The notes beneath the pieces are model-generated. The model saw only the letters and a program-made list of their open reading frames with translations. It had not been told where the DNA came from and did not search any database. A stretch of DNA of 64,000 nucleotides from Candidatus Binatia bacterium (lineage in GTDB: Bacteria > Vulcanimicrobiota > Vulcanimicrobiia > Vulcanimicrobiales > Vulcanimicrobiaceae). Shown one piece after another: positions 50,076 through 60,387 of the stretch (positions within the stretch are counted from its first letter, which is position 1; every line of letters begins with the position of its first letter). A program made the translations under genes and the position numbers. The stretch lies in the NCBI GenBank assembly GCA_035544215.1, contig DATKHY010000007.1, forward strand, positions 1,488,001 to 1,552,000, given 5' to 3'.

Positions 50076-50795
50076 ATGCTCGTCGTGCCGGCGATCGACC
50101 TGCGGGCTGGGAAGTGCGTGCGCATGAAGCAGGGCGACCCCACGACGGAGGTTGAGTACGACGACGATCCGGTCGAGATGGCGAAAGAGTTCGTAAGCTC
50201 GGGCGCGCGGCGACTGCACGTCATCGATCTCGATGGAGCGTTCGGCTCCGGCGAAAATCTCTCCGCGGTGCGGCGCATCTGCGAGGCCGTGGATGTGCCC
50301 GTGCAGACCGGCGGAGGTCTGCGTGCGGTCAAACACGCGGAGAACGCCTTCGAGGCGGGCGCTTCCGAGATCATCCTCGGGACGCTGTTGGTCGAGGACG
50401 AGCGGCTGGCGCGGCACATCATCAGCCGCTTCCCCGGCAAGGTGATCGCCGGCATCGACGTGCGCGGTAGCCAGGTCGCCACGCACGGCTGGCAGGAGCA
50501 CACGCCGGTCGACCGCGACGCGCTCGTCCGCCGCGTCGCGCAGTGGGGCGTCTCGCGGATCATCTTCACCGAGATTCGCCGCGACGGAATGGGTGAAGGC
50601 TACGACATCGACGCGCTCAATGCGGTCGCGAACGCCGCGGAGGTGAAGGTGACTGCCAGCGGCGGCGCGCGCAACATCGATGACCTGAAGCTGCTGAAGC
50701 AGTCCGTCCCGGTGACGGTCGATTCGTGCATCGTCGGCAGCGCGCTCTACAACGGCACGATCGACCTCCAAGAAGCCATCGCTGCCGTCGCCTAG
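50076..50795 (+). CDS. hisA: Phosphoribosylformimino-AICAR-ribotide isomerase (HisA)
   Basis: A 239-residue TIM barrel of histidine biosynthesis. First-strand Asp in VPAIDLRAGKCVRM, second in IAGIDVRGSQVA, and phosphate-binding GGGLRAV and SGGARN loops. No other his gene is adjacent, so it is detached from a his operon. It could also serve as the dual HisA/TrpF (PriA) enzyme, which sequence alone does not settle. Confidence 0.92.
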   Translation: MLVVPAIDLRAGKCVRMKQGDPTTEVEYDDDPVEMAKEFVSSGARRLHVIDLDGAFGSGENLSAVRRICEAVDVPVQTGGGLRAVKHAENAFEAGASEIILGTLLVEDERLARHIISRFPGKVIAGIDVRGSQVATHGWQEHTPVDRDALVRRVAQWGVSRIIFTEIRRDGMGEGYDIDALNAVANAAEVKVTASGGARNIDDLKLLKQSVPVTVDSCIVGSALYNGTIDLQEAIAAVA

Positions 50796-50824
50796 CTCCC
50801 GGTTTCATCCTGAGCGCCTCTCCC

Positions 50825-50842
50825 GTCATCCTGAAGGATGAC
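50825..50842. repeat. Short palindromic repeat GTCATCCT-GA-AGGATGAC
   Basis: Perfect 8-base arms with a 2-base loop, preceded by a related CATCCTGAGCG (50812-50822). The sequence resembles the widespread GTCATCCTGAG...AGGATGAC intergenic repeat of soil bacteria. It lies between hisA and the PadR gene and contains the ATG at 50838, which is therefore a doubtful start for that gene. Confidence 0.6.
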
Positions 50843-50854
50843 TTGGTTATTACG

Positions 50855-50883
50855 TAGTACGCTATATATCGTGCCGCGTACTA
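50855..50883. promoter_or_regulatory. Inverted repeat, likely PadR operator
   Basis: TAGTACGC (50855-50862) and GCGTACTA (50876-50883) are perfect inverted 8-base arms with a 13-base TATATA-containing centre, that is 21 bases between arm centres or two helical turns. A TTGGTT (50843-50848) and TATATC (50865-50870) at 16-base spacing could be the promoter. PadR proteins usually autoregulate through such sites. Confidence 0.6.
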
Positions 50884-51176
50884 TTGAGCTTTCGGAATCC
50901 TGCGCTTTGATCTTAGCGTCTCTGATGGGCGGCCCCAGGCACGGTTACGCCATCATCACGGAGGTCGAATCGCTCACGGGAAAGCGGCTGGGGCCGGGAA
51001 CGCTCTACGGCATCATCGCCCGATTGGAGAGCTGGAACTTTATTTGTCCGCTCGACATGGAAGACCGCGGGCGGCGTCCCTATCGCATTACGGCCGCCGG
51101 AAGGCGGGCCTTCGAGGATCGGCTCGACAGCCTGAAGCGGCACGAGCGCGCCCTCAAGGCGTTGGCGACCTCTTGA
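50871..51176 (+). CDS. PadR-family transcriptional regulator
   Basis: About 101 residues. Winged helix-turn-helix with the PadR signature (SLMGGPRHGYAIITEVE, GTLYGIIARLE, RGRRPYRITAAGRRAF). These regulators control neighbouring membrane or detoxification genes. The GTG at 50871 lies inside the inverted repeat; the ATG at 50838 gives 11 more residues but falls in a dispersed repeat. Its stop overlaps the following gene (TTGA). Confidence 0.92.
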   Translation: MPRTIELSESCALILASLMGGPRHGYAIITEVESLTGKRLGPGTLYGIIARLESWNFICPLDMEDRGRRPYRITAAGRRAFEDRLDSLKRHERALKALATS

Positions 51177-51514
51177 GTCCTCGTTTGGCCGCCGCGATCT
51201 GCGCGCTTTATCCGCGACGCTGGCGTGACCGATATGGTGAAGAGTTCGTTGCGCTGCTTCGGGCGCTTCCGCCGTCCCCCATAACGATGGTCGACGCCTG
51301 CATGCACGCAATTCGCTTGAATGCGGCGCGTGCGACCGTCGCCGTCATAATTCTCGTGGGCATCGTCCTTCCATTTGTGTTGGCCGCGCGTCACCCGGCC
51401 ACGCCGGCGCATAAAGCTCATGCGTACACGACGTTGCCTCTCGAAACGGCCTGCCGCGCATATTCAAGCGTAAGTCGAGTCGGACACATCGAGGAGCAAC
51501 GGTGCTTGGATTAG
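51173..51514 (+). CDS. Small membrane protein downstream of PadR
   Basis: 113 residues. A short N-terminal helix with LYPRRWRDRYGEEFVALL, a motif common in proteins encoded right after PadR genes, then one membrane helix (VAVIILVGIVLPFVLAA) and an exported tail with two Cys. Function unknown; possibly a membrane partner or target of the regulator. TTG start overlapping the PadR stop; the stop overlaps the next gene by 13 bases. Confidence 0.7.
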   Translation: MSPRLAAAICALYPRRWRDRYGEEFVALLRALPPSPITMVDACMHAIRLNAARATVAVIILVGIVLPFVLAARHPATPAHKAHAYTTLPLETACRAYSSVSRVGHIEEQRCLD

Positions 51515-53631
51515 CACCGCTAGCCGTCATATCTGCCGGCGTGCCGTTTTCGCTCCAAGATCATCGCATCATCGTGCAAGTCTTCGCCGGGCGGATCGGA
51601 CCATTTTCAATGGTCGTCGACACGGGATCGGACGGACTCCTTCTGACCCCCGAGGCAGCGCGCCGCATCCGCGCAGCGGTAAAGTCGGGGGGCAGCATCA
51701 CCGGTGCGGGGCCGGGACGCACCAAGATCGGCACGATGACCGTCCCGAATCTTCAGATCGGAGACGTTCGTTTCGACAAGGTACCGGCGATTGTCGCGGA
51801 TTTGTCTCGCATCCGGCGCGGGATCGGTTTTCGCCATCTTGACGGCATCGTCGGCTACGATCAACTGAGACGATACCGCCTCCTCGTCGACATGGATCGG
51901 CGGCGTCTCGTTTTTTCCTCCGGGATGATGCCCGTTCCAAAAGATGCGGCCACGACTGCCTTTAGTCAGACGGATGGGTTCGTGCGCGTGCCCGCGGCCG
52001 TCGACGGGGTGCACGGGACGTTCGTCGTCGACACTGGTGATCGCTCACAGCTCACGCTGTTCCGTGGGTTTGCAGACACGAACGACTTTTGGCACTTTGC
52101 GAGCGTACGGAATGCACTCACGGGGTTCGGCGTCGGGGGGCCGGTCTATTCCGATCTGATGCGGACGACGCTGCAAGCGTTCAATACTACGGCCGCGGAC
52201 GTGATTACGCGTCTACCTTTGGCGAAGACCGGAGCCTTTGCGACCGATACCGATGCCGGAAGCATCGGCAACGGCTTCTTGGAGCGCTTCAACGTCGTTT
52301 ACGACTATCCCGACGGAAAAATGCTGACGTGGCCGGTGAAGGCGCCGGTGGCCGATTCCTCCACGTTTCGCTTGCCGGCTGTTCCGTCGACGCCGGCGCA
52401 CTCACTGTCGCGTCATGCGGTCTTTGGCGCCGCTGCCGAATTAAAGCCGGGCGGCGTAACGCTTATGTACGTTACGTCCAATGGGCCGGCGTACCGCGCG
52501 GGGCTGCGCGTCGGGGACGTCGTGCGTTCTATGGGAGGCCGGCCGGTCACGACGACCGCAGATTTCTACGAGTCCGTTCATGACGCCACCGCCGGCGCCG
52601 CCCTCGCAGTTGATTTCACGCGCGATGGCGCAACCCGGCAGGTCGTGGTCAGTTTGGGCGCGGCGGCAAATGAGTCGGCAGCCGGGGTAACGACGCTCTA
52701 CCGCGACGTGGAAGTTGACAACTCCCTTCGTCGGACGATCCTAACCCTTCCGGCTGATGCGGCACGGCCGGTACCGGCCGTCCTCGTCATCGGCGGAATC
52801 GGATGCTTCTCCGTAGACGTCGCCGCAAATGCGGGGGATCCATACCTGCGGCTCGCTCACGATCTAGCTCGCGCCGGTTACGCCGTGATGCGGTTAGAGA
52901 AGAGCGGAATGGGCGACAGTCAAGGCCCGTGCGCAACGGTCGATTTCGAAGCCGAAATGCGGGGCTATCGAGCGGCGCTGGCCTCTTTGCAAGCCGACCC
53001 GTCGGTCGATGCGCGGCACGTTTTTCTGTTCGGACACAGCATCGGCAGCGTTATCGCGCCACGGATGGCGCGTGCCGGCGGGATAGCGGGCGTCATAGTC
53101 GCCGAGGCCGTCGGCCGGGATTGGCCCGAGTACGAACTGCGAAATACCCGCCGGCAGCTGGAGCTCGGCGGCGATGCCGCGAGTTCCATCGACGAGGCGC
53201 TCATCGAGAAATCGCGGTGTATGCAAAAGTTCCTGTTCGAGGATGAGCCGGAAGGCGAAATCGAAGCCGCGATGCCGTCTTGTAAGGCGCACAACGGCGC
53301 CTACCCCGTTACGGCCTGGTACGTGCGGCAGGTCGCCCGGTCAAATATCGTCGAGCCGTGGGCGGTTCTCGGCCTCCCCGTTCTAGCGATATATGGAACG
53401 TCCGACGTTGTCACGGAGCTCACGGATCACCAGCGCATCGTCGACGTAGCAAACGCCAAGCGTCCTGGTTCCGCGACGCTCGTTACGATAGTTGGCATGT
53501 CGCACGTACTAGGTAAAGCGTCGTCTGAGGGTGCCGCCGCCAACGACTTTGATAAGGGCATTATCGAACCGTACGACTCTGCCTTAAGCGACGCGGTCAT
53601 ATCGTGGCTCAACGCTCACTATTCGACGTAG
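51502..53631 (+). CDS. Aspartic protease-like / PDZ / alpha-beta hydrolase fusion
   Basis: A 709-residue three-part protein. Residues 1-300 hold two retropepsin/pepsin-like half domains, each with an active-site type motif (VVDTGSDG near 38 and VVDTGDRS near 176). Residues about 315-390 are a PDZ domain (TSNGPAYRAGLRVGDVVRSMGG). Residues 400-709 are an alpha/beta hydrolase with nucleophile GHSIG (Ser near 512), a candidate Asp in YGTSDVV and a candidate His in MSHVLG. A short hydrophobic N-terminus suggests export. The second protease half has Asp-Arg-Ser after DTG, so activity there is uncertain. The fusion order is one I do not know from a described family. Confidence 0.85.
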   Translation: MLGLAPLAVISAGVPFSLQDHRIIVQVFAGRIGPFSMVVDTGSDGLLLTPEAARRIRAAVKSGGSITGAGPGRTKIGTMTVPNLQIGDVRFDKVPAIVADLSRIRRGIGFRHLDGIVGYDQLRRYRLLVDMDRRRLVFSSGMMPVPKDAATTAFSQTDGFVRVPAAVDGVHGTFVVDTGDRSQLTLFRGFADTNDFWHFASVRNALTGFGVGGPVYSDLMRTTLQAFNTTAADVITRLPLAKTGAFATDTDAGSIGNGFLERFNVVYDYPDGKMLTWPVKAPVADSSTFRLPAVPSTPAHSLSRHAVFGAAAELKPGGVTLMYVTSNGPAYRAGLRVGDVVRSMGGRPVTTTADFYESVHDATAGAALAVDFTRDGATRQVVVSLGAAANESAAGVTTLYRDVEVDNSLRRTILTLPADAARPVPAVLVIGGIGCFSVDVAANAGDPYLRLAHDLARAGYAVMRLEKSGMGDSQGPCATVDFEAEMRGYRAALASLQADPSVDARHVFLFGHSIGSVIAPRMARAGGIAGVIVAEAVGRDWPEYELRNTRRQLELGGDAASSIDEALIEKSRCMQKFLFEDEPEGEIEAAMPSCKAHNGAYPVTAWYVRQVARSNIVEPWAVLGLPVLAIYGTSDVVTELTDHQRIVDVANAKRPGSATLVTIVGMSHVLGKASSEGAAANDFDKGIIEPYDSALSDAVISWLNAHYST

Positions 53632-54782
53632 GTGCGCGGTAGCTCGCTCGGAAGGCGCGTCACGATCTCGTAGTTGATCGTGTCGGCCCAGGTCGCCCAG
53701 TCGTCGGCCTGGACGGCGGCGTCGCCATCGCGGCCGATGAGCGTGACGACGGAGCCGACGCGCGCCTTGGGCGCGAGTCTGAGATCGATCTCCGTCATGT
53801 TCATCGCGACGCGCCCTACGATCGGGCAAAGCGCGCCGTCCACGACGAACTCGCCGCGGTTGGAGAGCGCGCGCGGCACGCCGTCGGCGTAACCGACGGG
53901 AACGACGCCCACGCGCATGTCGTGCGGCGCGTGAAAGCTGCCGCCGTAGCCGATCGAGGCGCCCGCCGCGACGGTGCGCACCACGACGATCTGGGAGCGG
54001 TACGAGAGCGCTGGGCGGAGGTCGGGCGCGTTGCCGCGCAACGCCTCACGCGTCTGCAGCGACGGCATCAACCCGTACAGCGCGATGCCGAAGCGCGCCA
54101 TGTCAAGGCGCGTCTGCGGCCAGAGCATCGCGGCGGCCGACGCGGCGATGTGGCGCAGCGGGTGCAGCGAACGCTGGTCGAGCAGTGGCGTGACCGCGTT
54201 CAGCGCGCGCTCGAACGCGCCGAGCTGGTGCATCGTGTACGGAGAGTCGAGCTCTTCGGCCGACGCCAGGTGCGAGAAGATTCCCGCGAGCTCGATCTCC
54301 GGGAGGCGTAGAAACTCCTCGACCGCGTCGACCAGTTCGTGCGGCTCGAATCCAAGCCGATTCAGATCCGTGTTGACCTTGATGTGGATCCGCGCGGCCG
54401 CCAGGCGCTTTCGGGCGCCGGCGCAGAGCAGTCGCGCAAACTCCTTGGTGCTCCAAACCGAGAGCTCGAGGTTAGCGGCGAGCGCTTCCTCGATCGCTTG
54501 GGGCGGCACCGGGCCCAAGACGAGCAACGGCCCCGGGATTCCCCCTCCGCGCAGCGCTAGCGCCTCCTCGAGCGTGTAGACGCACAGTCGCGCCGCGAAG
54601 GGCTCGACGGCACGCGCCGTCGCCAGGAGCCCGTGGCCGTAGGCGTTACCCTTGACTACGAAGGCTGCACGACGCGCCCCCACGAGGTCGCGCAGGAGCC
54701 CCGCGTTGTGGCGCAGCGCGCCCAAGGAGATCTGTAGGCCGCCGATCACGGTAGCGGACTTCTGCCGGTTGCGGGGTTGCAC
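53619..54782 (-). CDS. alr: Alanine racemase
   Basis: A 387-residue PLP enzyme supplying D-alanine to Ddl. The PLP lysine is in FVVKGNAYGHGLL, the conserved Arg and catalytic Tyr regions are KVNTDLNRLGF and SIGYGGSFH, and MNMTEIDL is near the end. GTG at 54782 overlaps the -35 box of the groES promoter; a second GTG at 54749 gives the start nearest the family's usual N-terminus. Convergent with the hydrolase fusion (13-base overlap). Confidence 0.95.
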   Translation of the reverse strand: MQPRNRQKSATVIGGLQISLGALRHNAGLLRDLVGARRAAFVVKGNAYGHGLLATARAVEPFAARLCVYTLEEALALRGGGIPGPLLVLGPVPPQAIEEALAANLELSVWSTKEFARLLCAGARKRLAAARIHIKVNTDLNRLGFEPHELVDAVEEFLRLPEIELAGIFSHLASAEELDSPYTMHQLGAFERALNAVTPLLDQRSLHPLRHIAASAAAMLWPQTRLDMARFGIALYGLMPSLQTREALRGNAPDLRPALSYRSQIVVVRTVAAGASIGYGGSFHAPHDMRVGVVPVGYADGVPRALSNRGEFVVDGALCPIVGRVAMNMTEIDLRLAPKARVGSVVTLIGRDGDAAVQADDWATWADTINYEIVTRLPSELPRTYVE

Positions 54783-54805
54783 TCCTCCTTAGAGTTTGCT
54801 AGTAT
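54777..54805 (+). promoter_or_regulatory. groES: groES-groEL promoter
   Basis: TTGCAC (54777-54782), 17 bases, TAGTAT (54800-54805): a good vegetative sigma promoter. The start of transcription falls near 54812, next to the CIRCE element. Confidence 0.75.
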
Positions 54806-54812
54806 GGCACGG

Positions 54813-54839
54813 CTAGCGCTCTCGCGCCGAGAGTGCTAA
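54813..54839. promoter_or_regulatory. CIRCE (HrcA operator) of groESL
   Basis: CTAGCGCTC, nine bases, GAGTGCTAA: 16 of 18 consensus positions with exact spacing, placed right after the promoter as in most bacteria with HrcA. HrcA dimers bind here and release on heat shock. hrcA itself is not in the window. Confidence 0.9.
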
Positions 54840-54885
54840 ATCCTCAATCTCAATAGAAAGCCTGTCAAGCTGTGGAGGTCTGGAA

Positions 54886-55191
54886 GTGAATCTGAAGCCA
54901 CTGTTCGATAACGTCGTTGTCGAGCACGTAGAGCAGGACGACAAAACGAGCGGCGGCGTCTTTTTGCCGGATACCGCCAAGGAAAAGCCCCAAGAGGGCA
55001 TCATCCGCGCCGTCGGCGACGGGCGCGTGACCGACAAAGGCAACAAGGTCGACATGCACGTCAAGGTCGGTGACCGCGTGCTCTACCGCAAGTACTCGGG
55101 TAGCGAAGTCAAGATCGACGGCACCGAGTACCTCATCATCCCCGAAAAAGACATTCTCGCCATCGTCACCAAAGTGCCGGCCGGCGTTTAA
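54886..55191 (+). CDS. groES: Co-chaperonin GroES
   Basis: A 101-residue co-chaperonin that caps GroEL. LFDNVVVEHVEQDDKTSGGVFLPD holds the mobile-loop region in the family's place, followed by GDRVLYRKYSGSEVKIDGTEY. GTG start with GGAGG 7 bases upstream. It is followed after 18 bases by groEL. Confidence 0.97.
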   Translation: MNLKPLFDNVVVEHVEQDDKTSGGVFLPDTAKEKPQEGIIRAVGDGRVTDKGNKVDMHVKVGDRVLYRKYSGSEVKIDGTEYLIIPEKDILAIVTKVPAGV

Positions 55192-56867
<1,676 letters not shown>

Positions 56868-56868
<1 letters not shown>

Positions 56869-56917
56869 CTTACGGGAGCGTAAGCGAGTCGAAGGGCGCG
56901 TCGCGGGACGCGCCCTT
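56868..56917 (+). terminator. Tandem hairpin terminator after groEL
   Basis: First stem GCTTACG/CGTAAGC with a GGAG loop (56868-56885), second stem AAGGGCGCGTC/GACGCGCCCTT with a GCGG loop (56892-56917), the latter a perfect 11-base-pair stem followed by GTCTATATT. It lies between converging genes and could serve both strands. Confidence 0.75.
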
Positions 56918-56919
56918 GT

Positions 56920-57786
56920 CTATATTCCCGGTTCCGTCAGCGTGCTCGCCGTGTCCGTCGCCTCGGGCGTGACGAGCGGCTTATCGTAGATCGTTTCACT
57001 GGGTTCGCCAACGTCTTCGAACGCGATGACTGCGTGCCGAACGACGCGGCGGTGCTCCATGTAGAGCGTCGCGGCCGCGCTCTCGCTGGCGATGTACGGC
57101 GCGCCGTCGCGCACCGCAAAGTCGATCGTCCACGGCACGTCCACGAGCGGGCGAATTGTGAAGTTTCCGGAGACGACGGCCTTGCGCGGCAGATAGTCGT
57201 TCGATCCTACCCAGAGTTCGCGCAGGCGATTGTCCTTGGGCCGGCGCAGCGGCGTCAGCTTGAGATGGTACGTCGGTATGCCGTCGATCGCCGGCGCGTC
57301 GATCAGGGCGATCCGATAGTCCGCGGTTTGGGCAGATACGATCGCGATGACGGGCAGCGGCGGTGGCGCCGCATCCGAGCTGCCCTTGATTTGCGACCGG
57401 TAGCGCAGGCCGAACGTATACGTCGGTTCCAGGAGTGGCACTCCTAGCAGGTCGCTGGCAGGCGCGGGGCGCCCGGCGGGAATCGTAGCGATGGCTGGCG
57501 CGAGCCTGCCCGTCGAGAGCGCGATCTTGAAGCTGAAGTCGAAGCCGTGGGGAACCGGCGGCGCCTGCGCTAGCTGCTCCTCGCTGATCGGAAAGACGCG
57601 GATCGCTCTGTAACCCGGATCGCAGCTGGCGCGATAGTGGTCGAGGGTTGGCCGCGCGCCATCGAGCCCGCTGACGGCGATCGTGTAGTCGATGCGCGCG
57701 GGATAGGTCGCGCGCGTAACGGCCGAGCGTGCACGCAGCCAAATGGTGTACGCGTCGGATCCGTCGAGCGCCGCGGCGATCGGCAT
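56920..57786 (-). CDS. Hypothetical protein, LolA-like region
   Basis: 288 residues, mostly beta-strand, with RELWVGSNDYLPRKAVVSG resembling the last part of outer-membrane lipoprotein carrier-like folds. No clear signal peptide at the chosen ATG; the preceding gene's stop is one base upstream, so coupling or a slightly different start is possible. Function unknown. Its neighbour is another uncharacterised exported protein. Confidence 0.7.
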   Translation of the reverse strand: MPIAAALDGSDAYTIWLRARSAVTRATYPARIDYTIAVSGLDGARPTLDHYRASCDPGYRAIRVFPISEEQLAQAPPVPHGFDFSFKIALSTGRLAPAIATIPAGRPAPASDLLGVPLLEPTYTFGLRYRSQIKGSSDAAPPPLPVIAIVSAQTADYRIALIDAPAIDGIPTYHLKLTPLRRPKDNRLRELWVGSNDYLPRKAVVSGNFTIRPLVDVPWTIDFAVRDGAPYIASESAAATLYMEHRRVVRHAVIAFEDVGEPSETIYDKPLVTPEATDTASTLTEPGI

Positions 57787-57787
57787 G

Positions 57788-58498
57788 TCAACCCGCGGAG
57801 GTCCGCCATAGCTTCGGGCAGAGGAGCGTATTCGTCGGCTCGCTCGCGAGGGAGTCCACCATGTCTTGAGTCACGTCGAACCGGATGCTGCTCGGCCATC
57901 CGCCCCATGGGACCGGAAACGGTATGTTGATGCGGACGTAGTGGTACTGATGCGTCGGCGTGCGCAGTCGCAGCGCCAACTGTTGCGTGCCGGGCGCGGC
58001 CGATGGATCGGAGTACAGCCAGGTGTAGTACCCGTCCTGATCGTTTTCCACGACGATCTGCGCAGGCAGCGTGGGCGGCACTGGTTTATTGCACGTCGTT
58101 TGGCTCTTGTCGAAAAGCACGAACGTCGGCTGCACGTAGAGAAACGACTGCGGCGCCTCTCCGGATAGCAGCACGGGTTTACCGGGCTCGGGCGCCGGGG
58201 CGTCGCCGAGCTTCTCACTGATGCTGCGGTCGACGCCCGCGATGAAGAACAGATAGTCCGTCGCGGAGCACCGGTACTTGGGGGCGTCGAGCGCGATCCG
58301 ATAGACGCCGAACGAGCTGTCGAATTCGATGACCGCCTTGTCTTCGTCGCCGCGCTCGAAGCGGTAAACCCGGTCGACCTCGGTCCGCCCGATGCGATCC
58401 GTCAGCCGCACCCGCAGGGCCACGGTCGCGTTGGGTGACGCTCGAGCGATCGCGCCGCAGAAGCCGACTTGAAGGACGACGTGAGCGAGAGCCAGCAT
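57788..58498 (-). CDS. Exported hypothetical protein
   Basis: 236 residues with a short signal sequence (MLALAHVVLQVGFCGAIARA). The rest is beta-rich with scattered Cys (KYRCSA, QTTCNK, LLCPK) that could form disulfides. I do not recognise the family. First gene of a two-gene unit, divergent from korA across 62 bases. Confidence 0.7.
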   Translation of the reverse strand: MLALAHVVLQVGFCGAIARASPNATVALRVRLTDRIGRTEVDRVYRFERGDEDKAVIEFDSSFGVYRIALDAPKYRCSATDYLFFIAGVDRSISEKLGDAPAPEPGKPVLLSGEAPQSFLYVQPTFVLFDKSQTTCNKPVPPTLPAQIVVENDQDGYYTWLYSDPSAAPGTQQLALRLRTPTHQYHYVRINIPFPVPWGGWPSSIRFDVTQDMVDSLASEPTNTLLCPKLWRTSAG

Positions 58499-58560
58499 CG
58501 CGGCGTCGTTCTTGCGGCATCCTTCGCAGGCCTCCGGCCCGCAACGAATAATCCCATAGC

Positions 58561-60384
58561 ATGCCCGCGCGCAACCTCAACGACTTCACGATACGCGTGG
58601 CAACGGTCAACGGCTCGGGAAGCCAGTCCTCGAACCTCGTCCTGACCAACGCCATTGCGCGGCTCGGCATTCCCGTGGCTCCCAAGAACGTCTTCCCCTC
58701 GAACATCGAGGGCCTGCCCACTTGGTTCGACGTGCGGGTGTCGGCGCTCGGATACCAGTGCCGCGCGCGCGACTTCGACGTGCTCGTCGCGCTCAACGCC
58801 GCCACCTGGCAGCAGGACGTCGCCGGCGTCAAATCGGGCGGCGCGGTGATTCACGAGGAGAGCTTTCCGTGCAAGGGCGACACGCTGCGCGAGGACCTCA
58901 GTTACTACGCCGTGCCGTTCACCGCAATGGCCAAAGAGCACTTCGCGGATAAAGGCAACCTGCGCAAGTATTTGATGAACATGATCTACGTCGGCGTGGT
59001 CGCGCAGCTGCTCGAGATTCCGGCGTCCACGGTCGAGGAGAGCCTGCGCCTGCAGTTCCGCAGCAAGGCGTCGGCCGTGGAGCTCAACATGTCGGCCGTT
59101 AGCCTCGGATTCGGATACGCGAAGGAGCACTTCGAGAAGCACGATCCGTGGCGCTTGGTGCCGATGGATGGAAAGACCACGGGCCTGATGTTCATGGAGG
59201 GCAATCGCGCCGCCGCGCTCGGCTGCGTCATGGGCGGCTGCACGGTCGCCGCTTGGTATCCGATCACGCCCTCGTCGTCGCTGTGCGAGTACTTCATTCA
59301 GTACTGCGATCGCTACCGCGTGGACTCAGGATCCGGCGAGCACAACTTCGCGATCGTGCAAGCCGAAGACGAGCTGGCCGCCGCCGGAATCGTCTTCGGC
59401 GCCGGCTGGGCGGGCGCGCGCGCGATGACCTCGACCTCGGGGCCGGGGATCTCCCTAATGGCGGAATACGCCGGCTTCGGGTATTTCGCGGAGGTACCGG
59501 GCGTCATCTTCGACGTGCAGCGCGCCGGGCCGTCGACCGGCCTGCCGACGCGGACGATGCAGGGCGACGTGTCGTTCGCGTACTCGCTCTCGCACGGCGA
59601 TACCAAGCACATCGTGCTGTTGCCGGCGACGGTCGCCGAGGCTTACGAGTTCGCGATGGAAGCGTTCGATCTGGCGGAGCGCTTTCAGACGCCGGTCTTC
59701 GTTCTGAGCGATCTGGATCTCGGCATGAACTCGTGGCTGACGCCGCCGCTGCGTTATCCGGAGAAGCCGTTCGACCGCGGCAAGGTGCTGAACGCTGACG
59801 ACCTCGCGTCGATGAAGTCGTGGGGGCGTTATCGCGACGTCGACAAGGACGGGATCGCCTATCGCACTCTGCCGGGGACCAAACATCCCGGCGCGGGTTT
59901 CTTCACCCGCGGCACCGGACACGACGAGGAGGCGCGCTACTCCGAGATGCCCGACGTCTGGCAGCGCAACCTCGATCGCCTCAGCCGCAAGCACGACACC
60001 GCGCGCCGGGCCGTGCCGGCGCCGGTCGTCGAGGAGAAAAAGGGTCGCAAGGTTGCGGTCCTGGCTTATGGGACGACGCACCATGCGGTGGTCGAGGCGC
60101 GCGATTTCCTGCTCGACGCCGGCGTCGAGCTCAACTACATGCGCGTGCGCGCGCTGCCGCTCTCGCCTGAGGTGGCGACGTTCGTCCAGCGTCACGATCG
60201 CGTCTACGTAGTCGAGCAGAACCGCGACGGACAGCTCTACGGGATCTTGCGCACGGAGCTTCCCACCCATTTGATCGGGCGCTTGGAGTCGATTCGCCAC
60301 TACAACGGCGTCCCGATCGACGCTCACGCGATCATCGATCCGCTGCTGGCGGAGCAGCGCGCGCCGGCGGTCGTAGCGGAATAG
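58561..60384 (+). CDS. korA: 2-oxoacid:ferredoxin oxidoreductase, gamma-alpha fused subunit
   Basis: A 607-residue protein. Residues 1-190 are the gamma domain (GSGSQSSNLVLTNAIAR, NVFPSNIEGLPTW). Residues about 205-600 are the alpha domain (EGNRAAALGCVMGGCTVAAWYPITPSSSL, TSGPGISLMAEYAGFGYFAE). With KorB it oxidises 2-oxoglutarate or a related 2-oxoacid to the acyl-CoA, passing electrons to ferredoxin. The closest family is KorAB without a separate ferredoxin subunit. It is followed by korB after 3 bases. Confidence 0.93.
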   Translation: MPARNLNDFTIRVATVNGSGSQSSNLVLTNAIARLGIPVAPKNVFPSNIEGLPTWFDVRVSALGYQCRARDFDVLVALNAATWQQDVAGVKSGGAVIHEESFPCKGDTLREDLSYYAVPFTAMAKEHFADKGNLRKYLMNMIYVGVVAQLLEIPASTVEESLRLQFRSKASAVELNMSAVSLGFGYAKEHFEKHDPWRLVPMDGKTTGLMFMEGNRAAALGCVMGGCTVAAWYPITPSSSLCEYFIQYCDRYRVDSGSGEHNFAIVQAEDELAAAGIVFGAGWAGARAMTSTSGPGISLMAEYAGFGYFAEVPGVIFDVQRAGPSTGLPTRTMQGDVSFAYSLSHGDTKHIVLLPATVAEAYEFAMEAFDLAERFQTPVFVLSDLDLGMNSWLTPPLRYPEKPFDRGKVLNADDLASMKSWGRYRDVDKDGIAYRTLPGTKHPGAGFFTRGTGHDEEARYSEMPDVWQRNLDRLSRKHDTARRAVPAPVVEEKKGRKVAVLAYGTTHHAVVEARDFLLDAGVELNYMRVRALPLSPEVATFVQRHDRVYVVEQNRDGQLYGILRTELPTHLIGRLESIRHYNGVPIDAHAIIDPLLAEQRAPAVVAE

Positions 60385-60387
60385 GAA

